From assembly GCF_023159225.1 (NCBI RefSeq), contig NC_063184.1:18217528-18281527 (forward strand): DNA of 64,000 nucleotides, given 5' to 3'. A program made the position numbers and the translations under genes. Origin of the DNA: Perognathus longimembris pacificus. Lineage: Eukaryota; Chordata; Mammalia; Rodentia; Heteromyidae. The notes under the pieces were generated by a model that saw only the letters and a list, made by a program, of their open reading frames with translations, did not search any database and was not told the DNA's origin. Positions 43,541 through 56,774 of this stretch are shown here, in pieces (positions within the stretch are counted from its first letter, which is position 1; every line of letters begins with the position of its first letter).

Positions 43541-46500
43541 GACATTTTCCATGCTAAGCATTAGACACTGTCCATACCTGGTAATGCACATGTTGATACC
43601 AGAAATATTAACTTGAATGTTTTTTTGCCTTGCTTCTCTTTAGAGAAGATAGAAATAAACTTAGTTTATCACACAGTTTAGCAAAGAATAGGAAAAATTA
43701 CTTTTATAATAATTAGTATATAAAAGAAAATTATATTATCAAAGATATTTTTATAGACACTTGCATGACTTCTCCTTAGAAAGTTGGAGCAGCATTTTTC
43801 TTTACATGCTCTAATAAGATGAGATGAAAACCACATAATCAAATAACAATGCCTTTCCCCCAGATATTGGAAAAGCTAACCTAATAGTATCAGTTCCTTT
43901 CTCATTGTTCTCTCATAGAAAAACCAATAAACTTTCATCTCGTAAGACCATCAAGATTAATATAAATAATAAAGATGATTTATTCATTCTTGCATCCTAA
44001 GTATTTCTTGAAGAGATCAGAGGCAAAGAACTTTGTGAAACACTCTCTGGAATCATTATAAGAACCTAGAAAAGGATCTTATGAAGTTCTTCATCTGCCA
44101 TACAAACATCATTTTCAGCAATGGGTGTGTAATGAACTGCATTTCTGGTATCCAGTAATCTTCTTCTATAGTTCTTAAAATAGATTGCTGACACTTCCTG
44201 TATTTGGGAGGAGCAATATGAGAACATGGATGGGCTAGGATTCTGATACATGTTGCATATTTTCTCAGAGCAAGCTCTTCATTTGTGCAACAAAATTGCA
44301 TTCCATTTCACTGCAAATGTTGCAGCAGATTTTTTTTTCTTTAGTTAATTTTGTTCTCTCAAGTTCTGCAAATATAGATGTAGGGGATGAAGTAGTAGAA
44401 AGCAGTGATTGATAGGAAATGAGATTGTGCCTTTATCAGAAAGAGGAGGTTACCAGCCCATTTGACAGGAAAGACCTTATGAACCAAAGCTTTGTGATCT
44501 GGTAGAATTGGTGCAGCAAAGACAGGAGTTTCAAGGGTAACAATTTGGGACAAAGTGCATGAGGCACTCAGAGCAAATTCTATTTGGGTTGTAGGGAGTC
44601 AAAGGTGTGTAACTCTGTTTTCGATGCCAATTGCCCTTGTGCCCATAAAATAGTATCTTGAATTTTGATTCCATAAATTGCAAAAACTGTATTCCAAAGG
44701 TTTCCTTGAGTCCTTTGTTGGTTATCTCTGTCTCTGCACCTGTGTTCTCATTGAAGCAGATCAGCACATACCACCACACTTGTTCTTTCAAATGGCATCA
44801 ACCTTGAAATGCACAAAATATGTGTCAATTTCTATGAAACATAGCTTAAGCAGATTTTGTGTAGAAAAGGCTTTGCAGAAGATGGAAGTGTTGCTAATGG
44901 ACACGTGTGGTGAGCACTGTGAACTGAGAATTTATTGTTTGGAGTTTCTTTTACTCAAAATGTTCCCACCAGATTTCCTTTCCTCTGATTTCTATTGCTC
45001 TTTATTTTGCTTGTTCTATTGGTTTCTTCACTTATAAACACCTTGTGCATGTTTCAACTGGGAAGGAAGGGCCAGGGCCAACAAATGAAAAGGGCAGAAC
45101 ACAGACCCCTGAGTTGAATGTATGATGATAACTCTACAACAGCTGTATAGTCAGAAAATGTATATTTGTGAGGAAAAAAAAAAACTGATAACAAAAGTTG
45201 CTATTTGACCTGCTCTTATTTACTTAGAATCAGTCTCTGAACTTTTAAGTTTTTATCCTCCTTCGATTTCTTACCTTTTATTTCTTTTACTATTTGGAAA
45301 CATTTGAAGCTATAAATGTTATTTTAATTATTCTTAACTAAGGGTAAAATTGCAGTTATTAATATGAGAATTGTTAAAATTTGGACAAATTGCCTTTGTG
45401 ATCTCTAAACAACATGGGTATAATAAAGTTAAAATATCACAAGCTAAGAAAAAATTGAAGATTTCAATTTAGAATAATGTGTATCAGTTGTATAAATACC
45501 CTCCTAGATTTGCTTGTGTTTATTATTTGTTGGCATAATAGATTAAAATGTATATAACTATAAACTCAATATTATAGAATGTACAAGGATATATACATAT
45601 CTAAGAAAAATATGTCCAATGCCTAACAAGTAGTGTACTTGTAATAAAAATAGGGGAAAACAACTGTAAATCAATAGAATAAAATTAAGGATAATGGACT
45701 TTGAAATAAAAGAAATGATTTTGCATGACTTTGTATTTCCTGATGACATTAGAGTTCCTTATTATTAAAACTCTGAATTTGTGAAAAGAAATATACCACT
45801 GCCACCAAAAACAACATACATTATTAATTCAATGACAAATAGATACTGCATATCTGTATTTATTGACTTGAAATGTGAGCCTAGATATTGATGAATAAAA
45901 AAGAAATTATAAAAGAGTACTGAAAGTAAGTTGTATGTCTCTCCAATATCTGCAGCCATGCTTTAATATATTATTTGCAGCTGTATTTTCATTTTGACAT
46001 ATCAAGTGATTTTTATTCTATTTTTCTGCATCCTATAATTTGGAGAGAAAAATCGCCAATCTTTCTATAATCCAACATTAAATTACCTATTTTCATGTTT
46101 TGAAACTGGAGGAAAAATCTTAATAATCACATTATGTGCCATATTATTTACTTATATACGATATATTTAAGTACCCTAAAACTGAACATGAGAAAAACTA
46201 GTCTTTCCTGAGAAATCAGCAGCAGATTCCATAATTCATCAAAGTATTTATTTTCAAAAATATTGACAGTAATGCATTTTAATGCATGAGAAAAAAAAAC
46301 ATATGGTATGTTTCTACTTTTGCAATAATATTTTCATGAAAAAAATCTAAAAACATATACAATCTGATTTAGTGTATTTCAAAGAAATAGAACAAGTTCT
46401 TTTATGAAAAAAAATGCTGTGTTGACATTTGGGGAACTTTGGCATGAAGTTGGTAAATGAATGAATGTGACACAGGCATTCACATTCATTTTTGAATATG

Positions 46501-47210
46501 TGCATGTGTAATGTTTTCTTTGTTGAAAGAAACCAATCCTAAGAGCTGGATATTGTCAGTTACAAAATGTAGAGGGCTGGAAGTGCTGTAAAGAACTTCA
46601 GGTTTGCATGACCTGTCTGGGTCACTTAGACCAATACAGGAAACAGTAGCAGCAATAGCATGCAATTGCCGCCTCAATCTTTAGACTTAGCTGTGGAACA
46701 AAGTGAACTGTTATAATCCTAAAACTCCTTAATGAACATCATTTCTTTTAAGAAACCTCTGAGGTAGATGGTGTTTTCCTGTATAAAGTAAGAAGATTCT
46801 GTGTGTTAGAGGTAGGGCCAGAACAGTCCCGAGAGTAACTATGGAAAGTCAGTGCTAAGCCACCTTGATGGAAAGAAAAGTGCAATGGCCTTGTGGTTAG
46901 AAGACTTGAAGCACTGGCAGCTCTACCTCTTCGAGCTATGTCTCCTTGACATCTGCCCTCACAGACGTCAATGACCTCCATTGTTTACATGGTACTAACA
47001 CCACTTGTTAGGGCAAATGGGATAAATTGTGTGAACATTTGCAGTAAGCTCTGAAGGCTTAAACTATTGTAATTTGTCACATTTAACATCAGGAATTGAC
47101 TCAGTACCATGCAAAGTGATTTGTTTTTAGTCAGTCAGGGGACATGATGCTGTTCCTGGTCCTGTCACTGATTAATGATATAAATGCTACCAAGTCATTG
47201 ACTACTCTAG
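43541..47210. other. 3.7-kb intergenic stretch; possible pseudogene-like segment
   Basis: AT-rich, no SINE or L1 recognised. On the reverse strand, 44,056-44,791 has three adjacent open frames of 64-86 codons in shifting frames. They could be a decayed retropseudogene, but I cannot name a parent gene. Confidence 0.35.
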
Positions 47211-47322
47211 AAGGAAGGAAGAGAGGGAGGGAAGGAGGGAGGGAGGGAGGAAAAGAGGGAGGAAAGGAGGGAAGCAGGGAAGGAGGGAGGGAGGGAGGGA
47301 GGAAAAAAGGAAAAAAAGAGTA
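47211..47322. repeat. (GGAA/GGGA)n purine tract
   Basis: About 110 bp of almost pure purine with GGGAGGGAGGGA blocks, capable in principle of triplex or G-quadruplex folding. Confidence 0.92.
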
Positions 47323-48087
47323 AAAGCTTATGTCTATATAGAGGCTAATATTGAGAAGGAAGATGTCTTTATTATCTGGTCCACTCTATAGGAGAACTCA
47401 AACAAGATCACACATCTTGTTCACACTCTACTGGAAATGTGTGTGTCTGGTGATTCCAGTTTTTCACTACTTTCCAGCAAGCTTTGTTTTGGGAGTTAGA
47501 AATTGATTTTAGTGAGCAGGCGAATTCACAAAATCAAAAGCAAATAATGATTGGCAACTGCATTTGTAATTATGGCTTAATATTGATCCAGTATCATGTT
47601 TAGCATGCTTTTTGTGCAGTTTGTATGCTTAGTAAATAAATAATACTGGCTCCTATCAACTCTGAAGTAATGGAAACTGGATAAAAGAATCAATGAATCA
47701 ATTTAGAGTAGATAAAGGGGACTCTGAATGTAGCTTGCTCCAGGTTGTTTAACCTGTTTGGGCAGCTATCAACATTTAAGCTATCATCTAACTTTCTCTC
47801 TCTGGAGTGATCATATCCCCCAAATTCCAGGATCCAAATCATGGGGTTCGTCACTACCAGTCTTATTCAGAAGCTGAATTTTTCTGCTATCATTCCTGAT
47901 ACAGATTTTCTCCCCTAGGATGCATGACCAGCTTAACCATAGTAGTTAAAGCATTGGCTTTCTAAAAAGAAAAACAAAACAAACCAGAAACTGACTCAAA
48001 TTAACTTAAGTGGAAAAGTAACTTTTTAGAAAGTGTCGTCAGATCACCAAGTTATGAGGCTGGACAAGGAAGCTTGCATTATAACCT
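47323..48087. other. Intergenic, no recognised feature
   Basis: Unique-looking sequence; no gene. Confidence 0.5.
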
Positions 48088-48099
48088 AAAGAGTTGAAG

Positions 48100-49712
48100 T
48101 CTTTAGCCCACATTTTGAGGGGGCTATTGGTTCTTTGCGGTTTTGTTTTGGAGGAATGTAATTTGTTTAGTTCTGCATATATTTTAGAGATGAGGCCTTT
48201 GTCCGTTGTATGGCCAGTAAAGATCTTCTCCCAGTCTGTGGGCTTTCTGTTTATCTTGCAAGCTATGTCCTTTGCCTTGCAGAAGCTCTGCAGTTTGATG
48301 CAGTCCCATTTGTCCATCCTTTCTTTGATTTGTCACATTTCTGGGTCTTTGTTAAGGAAGTTCCGTCCTGTGCCAAGAAGCCCAAATGTTTCTCCTACTC
48401 CTTCCTTTAGTGTTTTCAGGGTATCTGTTTTGATTTCAAGGTCTTTGATCTATTTGGAATTGATTTTGGTGCAGGGTGATATATAAGGATCTAGTTTTAG
48501 TTTCTTGCATGTGTTGAACCAGTTTTGCCAGCACCATTTGTTAAGGGTCTTCAATTCTGTTCCATTGGTCTTCAGGCCTGTTCCAGTGCCAATACTAATC
48601 TCTGATGAGGAAAAGAGAATGGCCAAGAGACACATGAAAAAGTGCTCTACATCACTGGCCATAAAAGAAATGCAAATCAAAACAACATTGAGATTCCATC
48701 TCACCCCAGTACGAATGTCCTATATCAAGAAAACTAACAATGACAAATGTTGGAGGGGATGTGGCCAAAAGGGAACTCTACTTCATTGTGGTGGGAATGT
48801 AAACTGGTTCAGCCACTCTGGAAAGCAGTATGGAGATTCCTAAGAAGGCTAAACATAGAACTCCCCTATGACCCAGCAGCCCCACTTTTGGGCGTCTACC
48901 CAAAAGACCACAAACAAGAACACACTAAAGCCACCAGCACAACAATGTTCATTGCAGCGCAATTTGTCATAGCTAGAATCTGGAACCAACCCAGATGCCC
49001 CTCAGTAGATGAATGGATCAGGAAAATGTGGTACATATACACAATGGAATTTTATGCTTCTATCAGAAAGAATGACATTGCCCCATTCGTAAGGAAATGG
49101 AAGGACTTGGAAAAAATTATACTAAGTGAAGTGAGCCAAACCCAAAGAAACATGGACTCTATGGTCTCCCTTATTGGGAATAATTAGCACAGGTTTAGGC
49201 TAGTCACAGCAGAGGATCACAACAGCCCAATAGCCCTTATGAACACATAAGATGATGCTAAGTGAAATGAACTCCATGTTATGGAAACGACTGTCATATC
49301 ACTGCTGTAATTACTATCAACATGCGATGTGAAACCGTAGCTTCTATTATTGATGATCCTCTTGAATCCCCTCCCTATGGTTGTACCTGTACTATCTGTG
49401 TATCTTATCTGAGTACATTGGAAACCATGTATACAGGTATTAGAACTAGGAAATAGAAAGCAAATACCAAAATCGAGAGACACAGGGTAAAAAAAGGCAA
49501 ACAACTACAAAAGCAATACTTGCAAAACTGTTTGGTATAAATGAACTGAACAACTCATGGTGGGGGGGGGGAAGGGGAAGGGGAAGGGGGGAATGAGGGA
49601 GGAGGTAACAAACAGTACAAGAAATGTATCCAATGCCTAAGGTATGAAAGTGTAACCTCTCTGTACCTGTTTGACAATAAAAATTTAACAAAAATAAAAA
49701 TAATTACAGAAA
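48100..49712 (+). mobile_element. Young L1 with 5' inversion (twin-priming type)
   Basis: 48,100-48,596 is ORF2 sequence in reverse orientation ([19 protein letters not shown] and KGLISKIY read on the minus strand). From 48,597 the sequence continues in the forward direction with RHMKKCS, CWRGCG, the ORF2 C-terminus (to 49,187) and the 3' UTR. By comparison with the copy at 41.9 kb the two parts are nearly adjacent in L1, with about 10-12 nt lost at the join. Duplication AAAGAGTTGAAG at 48088-48099 and 49713-49724 shows one insertion. A 1-bp deletion near 48,790 also breaks ORF2. Confidence 0.92.
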
Positions 49713-49724
49713 AAAGAGTTGAAG

Positions 49725-50931
49725 CATAGGAAAATAACTTTCACAACGTACCTACTTAGGATACTGTAGCCAATGGCTCAGCACCATACCACAAACCCAC
49801 ATAGCCCTCCCTACACTGCCTGTGTAGGCACAGTAGTTCCAAAGAATTCCATCTGGCCTTGTACCTTGGTGGTTGGCTTAGAATTCCTTTACCTTTACTC
49901 TATGAGAGAAAACACCTTCTCCATTTGGCTTCTTTACTAGGAGAAATGTGATTTTACAAGGACTGGAACACTATGAAAAAAGAAAGAAACAACAAAGACA
50001 AAAGAAACAACCCACACTAGTCATACCCGTCAACTCTGAGACCTTTCTATTATAGCCTTAATATTTGTGTCTTCCTAAAGTTCACCTACTGAATCATATC
50101 TCCCAATAAGAGGAATTATCAGGTGGTGGAAATATCAAGAAGTTTATGATGATAGAGAATCTGAAGAAAGTATCTGTGTTGAAACATAATTCTCAAAACA
50201 ACAGTATTGAGAGGTGGGACCTTAGAGAGGTGACTAAATTCTGGTGTCTTTGTTGTCACCAGCTGAGGGATTGTCTTATCACAAGTGTGTGTTGTTCCCA
50301 CTTGTGAATGGGAATAGAACTATGCATGTAATTAAGTCATCTGAGAAGAAAATACTTGTGTTCTGTAAAGGCATATTTACTGATTCCTTATGGTTCAATT
50401 GGGCTGAAGGATGCATTAGAAGGTCTATGTAAGTATAAATTTTCTCACCCATCAAAGGGAGGCATGGGCTTTGCGTAAAGGGCTAGAACAGACAACTTGA
50501 CAAACACACTCTCTCTGTTCTTCAGAATGGCCTGGGTGGTTTGCATGCACACCCAGGCAACTCATTTCTCTAGGACTCAACTTCGTTGATTTGCAGCCTA
50601 GGAACCTGTAAGTAGCTGACTCTCAAAGACACTTTAAGAAATAAGATGAACAAAGAGTGGTTGGCACAGGCTGGGGTTCAATTTGTGGTGCAGCCTGTAT
50701 CTGCAAAGCATAGGGCTTTCCACTATTGCTTGCTCCTGCAATTTCTTGTTTCTGGCTTGTTTATGTGTTTATTTTCAGGACAAAAGATTTCATTTTTCTC
50801 CAACCCCGTAGCTGAGAGAAGTGTTTCTCAAAACAAGAGCCTGCATCAGAAGCCCACTAATCTCTTTTTGAGTAGAAATATTTCTGTGTGTAGTTATATA
50901 TCTGGCATTCCTTAGAATGTCCTTCTGCGTG

Positions 50932-50933
<2 letters not shown>
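49725..50933. other. Intergenic, no recognised feature
   Basis: No gene or clear repeat. Confidence 0.5.

Positions 50934-50980
<47 letters not shown>
50934..50980. repeat. (CT)n microsatellite
   Basis: About 23 CT units. The antisense Arg/Glu-rich frame over it is an artefact. Confidence 0.95.
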
Positions 50981-50984
<4 letters not shown>

Positions 50985-53900
50985 TTCTCCTTGTGTACCA
51001 TAGACCTTTGGCTACTGGGTGCTGTTGGAACCTTAAATTGCTTGAGTGGGAGTTGAACAATTTCTACTTTAACCTTATGTTACTGTAGTATTTTGCATAA
51101 TATATATAATTTTTAGTGAAAGCTTTTCATAAAACTGAACACTCTACAGGTATTCCGCCTACATGGCTGTCTAATTTCATACCCCTGATGGATTTCCCTA
51201 CAGTGTTGCTAGGAGACCAAAACACTGCCTCACAAAGGATTCAGGATGGATCACCCCTAGAGAAATGTGTTCATCCAAATTCAGCTGCTCATGGCCAAAT
51301 GTGACTTCTATAAAACACTGTTTATGATGACGCCAGTAACAGAAGGGACTTTGCTGAAAACACTAAGGTGGGGGAAAAGAAATCTTTGGAGAAGCCCTCT
51401 CGTGCTTTTTTCCTATTTTATGTACCTGGAGGTGGATTGAAGCTGTTCTACTCCATTTTAGAATTACAAGTGAGAGAGAAAGGAGGAGGATAAGAGTTGT
51501 GGATTGTGGAGAAATACATTGCTCTGAAAATTCCCCCGAACTCACTTCTGATTTTCTTCATGTCATTACTAAGTTTCGTGTCAGCCATGGTATGCCAAGA
51601 GTGTCTCTTGATATCATAATTTATATTCCATGTCAACAATTTAATGAGCAAAAAATCATAAAAGCAATGTGTTCATTACAGAAATTCTAGATGGCTTTAC
51701 CAATAGATCTAGTTTACGATCAGATGAAACGCGGAGATGACCAATATGATATTAAAGAAATACCCACACCTACACATAGTCAGGTACAGAAACAACTGAC
51801 TCTGTGACCATTGATGTAGAATCAGTGTTTGCTTCCTCCCATTCCTGTCATAGGTCAAAACTCTTGGTCCTGATATGACGGATCGTGGTAGAAGGAGCCT
51901 TGCGGAAATGACTGGATTTAAATGAGTTGGTGAGGACCCTGCCCCTGACATATGATTATTGTCTTTGAGAGAAGAGTGAAGGGTTGTGCGTCACAATCGA
52001 ACAAAGAGTCTCTGTAGCAACCACAGCACATGGCACTACATCTTGTGTTTCTTTCTCTAGAACTGAAAGATAAATACTCGTTGTAGAAGTTCCCAGTCTG
52101 GTACTTTGCTATAGCAGCTTGAGAGGACTAAGACAACTGCATACTGACAACTATGGAGAAGCCAGAAGCCACACATCAGAAGGACTTGATTCAGAAAAAG
52201 TGAATCTTCTTTTCTGAGGCTCACTTTTCCCTTGCTTGTTCTTCTAATGTCTCTTCCATCTTGACTTTCACAGTTCCTGTGTGATTCCTAACTACTGCAG
52301 TAGTCCTTGCTACCTGGACCACATTCCAGTTGTGTAATGTCTTTCAATTCATTTGTCCCTGATCTGGGGATATTCCTGTTGAAACAAGGACAGCCTGTTT
52401 TGCCTCTGAGTTTGTCTTACGCTCTATTTTTGATCCATTATTCCAGATTGCTTCCAAGGGTTTTAGTTTTCTCTAATTTTTGTTCTCTCAGATACTTTAT
52501 GCAGGAAGCTTAGGGTTAATGTCTTCCTTTAAGAAAGGAGAAAGACGTGGAAACTTGGAATTTTGGTACATCTGTTCATTTCTATCAATGTTATTATTCT
52601 CAATAAAAATCATTTAAGATATTGTTGAGTTTTAAGCTATATCTGTTAATACTGCTTAACTGTGTTCCTCAGTCTGCTGAGATGAGCAGGAATTTCCCTG
52701 ATAATGAATATGCAGTGAGTTTATCTATGCTTCACTTAATCTTAGAAAAAAGATGAAACCAAGGGAGGCATTCAAGCAATACTTCTTTTTTTTTTTTGCT
52801 GTCTCAAAAGTAGTGAAAGGAAAACTTTCTTCTAGAGTTTGAGTATTCAATAAATTCATAAGTGGTTCTTCAATTATTGTGCCCAGATTGTTAAGTTTTA
52901 AATTACATAACAGGACTCATGTTGCAAAGGGCTTAATATTGCACATATATCCAAATTCCTTCTGGGTTGTCAATGTTTAGGTATTTTGAGCATGAATATG
53001 AAAGTGGTGAAAGAACTTAACTGGTAAACATATTTTATAGAGAACATACACAGAAGATGTACCAGGAGATATTGCTAAGCCGAACTCCCTAACTGAAGTT
53101 GAACCATCACACAGCAGACACCAGTAAGAGAGTAAGAAGGAGAGAGGCAGAGTGGGAAAAGCTAATAGGACAGCAGGTAATCATTTGAAAAAAGGCCTTC
53201 ACCTCACCAAAGAGAATGTCCAGAAAGCTAGTCAACAAGCAAAAAGGTGATCAGCTTCATTACTCTCAGGAAGACCATAAGGTGATAAAATTTCCCAACA
53301 TGTGGAACTAGAATGAAGTAAACAAGTGGAAGCTAGAATGCAGGTCTACTATATATTGATGGTCAAAAGACAAATGCGACAATATAATTACGAAAGTTAA
53401 ACATACATATGTCTAATAACGAAGAAAATTTACATTTCTCTATTAAAAACAGCCAAATTCATCCCTATATTTATTGCAATTCCTTTTACTCCATATGAAG
53501 TAACACACATGTACAGTACACTTTTGCCACAAAAAGAGTACTCCTATGTTTGGCATTGAATGATAGCAAATGTGTTTTTAGATGATTAGATTAAGCAGTC
53601 TTTGCTAAAAAGAATAATTTTTAAAATTATCTGTTTAGATTGGTCTTAGAATTCTAAATAGATATAATTTGTTGCTCATTTGAATTTTTTCAGAAAAACC
53701 TCATTGCCTCTTAGCACAGCTGTAAAATGTGCATAGAATCATCATGGAAATATTAATTTTTACTCATTTGATAATTTTTTCTGTTTCAAAACGTCTAATC
53801 TGGTTTTATCTTTCCATCCACTTTTCATTTAACTATAACACAGAAACATAAAAAAGTACATATCAACAGTGAACAATTTGACCAAATAACACAGACACAA

Positions 53901-54989
53901 TCACTGTCCCTAAAATGATGACGAGTTCATTATCAGCATTCTAGATGAATGTCTCCTGAAGATAAAATTACCACTAAAGATTATCTTTGTCCATATGTAT
54001 TTCTTTCACTAAAGATAGAATTGTTTCAAGCGCTGATTCTTAGTATCTTCATTGAAATTTCCTTTAAAAACTTTCTAGGTTATGAGGTCTAAATCCTTTA
54101 CCTTAAACCATTGAATCTTTAGTATGGTTATTCTTGTCCACCACTGTAGGGAATGTGGTGTGTAGTTTTTTCACAGAGTGGAATGCTATCAGCTTCTGAA
54201 TCTCACTTCTGTCTCTTTCGTCCACTTGGCCTATTGGCAGTAGTCTTAGGTTAGAGCAAAGATCACTGCCCATCTCCTCCATCTGTCTCCAACCTCCTTC
54301 CCATTCCTTTGAAATCCATCGATTTATCCTCTTCAGTCGCTTCTTCTCCCTCTAAATATATGTGAAAGTTTCAAGAAATAGATTGGAGTCACTACAAAAT
54401 AAATAGAAGCCACTCTCTAAAACTGATCCTCCACTTCTCTTGTATAAGAATAGCTATCATTTTAAAATAGAAAATATGAATTTAGATTTACATCATCTAG
54501 TTCAACTTCCATCATGGAAGATCAACTTTGATATATCCAACAGTGGTAAGCCTTCTTCATGATAGTTGATTTCATTGTGGGTCAACAGCATTTGCCAACT
54601 CTTCAGTCTTTGGAGGTGACAGAAGCATTATTTTTATATGATAGTCTTCAAAATGGAAAAGGACCTATATTCTGTCTTCAAAGTTACATCTTCTTTAGTT
54701 CCTTTAACTCTACTTTATGACATGATTCCAAACAATTTCCTGTTTTGCACCTTCCCTTCTAGACCAAATCTAGGCCAGTGTCTGTCTTAAAATATCCTGC
54801 CCAAAGTTAAATATAGTGTCCATATGTGGTCTCTCCTATACAGAATACAGGGGTTCATTCTGCCCCATGACCTGGATTCGTGACTTTTTTAGTGCACTGC
54901 AAGTTGTCATTATCTTAGCACTGTGCATTACTGTGAGCTGACATTAGTAACAGACTTGGCTGTCCTTTTTCTGGATAGAATTCAACCAA
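50981..54989. other. 4-kb intergenic stretch, repeat-poor
   Basis: No SINE, L1, LTR or gene recognised. Open frames are under 85 codons. This is the longest such stretch in the window. Confidence 0.5.
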
Positions 54990-55113
54990 CCTTCCTTCCT
55001 TCCTTCTCTGTCTCCCTGTCCCTCCCTCCCTCCCTTTCTACTGTCCTTCCTTCCTTCTCTCTTTCCCCCTTCCCTCCTTCCCTCCTTCCCTCCCTCCCTC
55101 CTCTCCCTCTTTC
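54990..55113. repeat. (CCTT/CCCT)n pyrimidine tract
   Basis: About 120 bp of nearly pure pyrimidine directly abutting a reversed type B SINE. It may derive from the tail region of that element. Confidence 0.9.
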
Positions 55114-55350
55114 TTACTGTATGTGTTGGCCCTAAGGCTTGAACTCAGAGCCTGGGCACTGCCCCTGAGCTTTTGTGGCTAAAGGCCAAGACTACCACTT
55201 GAGCCACTGATCCACTTCTAGCCTTTTGTGGGGTTGTGGGTGGGTAGGTTGGTGCTAATTACTGCCTGGTCTCGCTTTGAATCAGAAACCTAAGATCTCA
55301 GCCTTCTCAACAGGATTGCAGGCATACATGAGCCACCAAGGCCTGACTTA
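55114..55350 (-). mobile_element. Type B SINE
   Basis: Right module reversed (GGCTTGAACTCAGAGCCTGG, TTTTGTGGCTAAAGGCCAAG), a G-rich change in the linker, and 7SL half (AGATCTCAGCCTTCTCAACA). Confidence 0.8.
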
Positions 55351-55559
55351 GAATTCAGCTTTTAACTTATTCCTGTCCTGCCTTCTGTACAAGAGAGACA
55401 ATTTGACCTTAATGGAAAAGCATGAAAGTTCTCCTTTCTTCACTGGTTTCCATCTTTTCTTCAGTTACTCTAGGAAGGGAATGAGCTTGACTTCCTGAGA
55501 TCCTCTGATTGGCCTGCTCTTCTCACGTGATCTATAGGATGGTTCTGTGCATTCCAGCC
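55351..55559. other. Intergenic, no recognised feature
   Basis: Short unique segment between two insertions. Confidence 0.4.
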
Positions 55560-55575
55560 TCAACAACAATTTCTT

Positions 55576-56515
55576 TTTTTTTTTTTTCTCAAATTTTTAT
55601 TATCAAACTGACGTACAGAGAGGTTACAGTATCATACGTTTGGCATTGGATACATTTCTTGTACTGTTTGTTGCCTTGTCCCTCATGCCCCCCTTCCTCC
55701 CCCCTTTCCCTCCCCCCCCCAGGTGTTCAGTTCACTTACACCAAACAGTTTTGCAAGTATTGCTTTTGTAGTTGTTTCTCTTTTTTTACCCTGTGTCTCT
55801 CGAATTTGGTATTCCCTTTGAATTTCCTACTTCCAATACCAGTAAACACGGTTTCCAATATACTCAGATAAGATTACAGAGATAGTGTAGGTACAAACCT
55901 AGGAAGGTGATACAAAACATTATCAATAATAGAAACTACACATACACATAGGACGTTGAAAGTAATTACAACTGTGATATATCACTTGTTTCCATAACAT
56001 GGAGTTCATTTCAATTAGCATCATCTTATGTGTTTCTAAGGGTATAGCTATTGGGCCTTGTGATGCTCTGCTATGGCTTGCCTAAACCTGTACTAATTAT
56101 TCCCAATAAGGGAGGCCATGGAGTCCATGTTTCTTTGGGTCTGGCTCACTTCACTTAGTATAACTTTTTCCAAGTCCTTCCATTTCCTTACAAATGGAAC
56201 AATGTCATTCTTTCTGATAGAGGCATAAAATTCCATTGTGTAAATGTACCACATTTTCCTTATCCATTCATCTATGGAGGGGCATCTGGGTTGGTTCCAG
56301 CTTCTCGCTATGACAAATTGTGCTGCGATGAACATTGTTGTGCTGGTGGCATTACTGTGATTTTGTTTGTGGGCTTTTGGATAGATACCCAACAGTGGGG
56401 CTGCTGGGTCATAGGGGAGTTCTATATTGAGCCTTCTGAGGAATCTCCATACTGCTTGCCAGAGTGGCTGAACCAGTTTACATTCCCACCAACAATGAAG
56501 TAGGGTTCCCTTTTG
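55576..56515 (-). mobile_element. Young 5'-truncated L1, ORF2 frame open
   Basis: Reverse-strand L1 of about 940 bp: poly(T), 3' UTR with a C-rich strand (55,680-55,722), then ORF2 C-terminus. By eye the ORF2 frame stays open from the truncation point (near 56,515, LHCWWEC region) to its natural stop at about 56,093, with KLVQPLW, PLLGIYPK, NQPRCPS and YTMEFYAS blocks. Perfect 16-bp duplication TCAACAACAATTTCTT at 55560-55575 and 56516-56531. Dead because the rest of the element is missing, but the least mutated of the three young copies. Confidence 0.95.
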
Positions 56516-56539
56516 TCAACAACAATTTCTTAAATTAAT

Positions 56540-56774
56540 ATTTTCAGTGGCTCATTCCTAGCTACTTGGGAGGCAGAAAGCACTGAGGATTGTGGTTCAA
56601 AGCTAGCCCATGAACGAAAGTTCATAATACAATTAACTACCAAAAAGCCAGGAGTGGCACTGTGGCTCACATGACAGTGCCAGCCTTCAGCAGATAAAAC
56701 TCACGAACAGTGCTCAGGCCCAGGGCCCAAGGGCCAGCACCAAAAAAAGAAAAAGGAAAAAAAAAAAAAGAAAG
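56540..56774 (+). mobile_element. Type B SINE
   Basis: CAGTGGCTCATTCCTAGCTA (short deletion in the 7SL core), GAGGATTGTGGTTCAAAGCT, linker, right module GTGGCACTGTGGCTCACATG to AAGGGCCAGCACC, then an A-rich tail. Confidence 0.85.

Noticed and set aside
43210..43545. Proline-rich reverse-strand open frame
   Set aside because: It is the antisense of the G-rich L1 3' UTR; the related frames at 49,446 and 55,509 have the same origin.
45609..45655. Sequence resembling the L1 end (GTCCAATGCCTAAC)
   Set aside because: The match covers only about 14 bp and is not followed by the rest of the L1 terminus or by flanking duplications.
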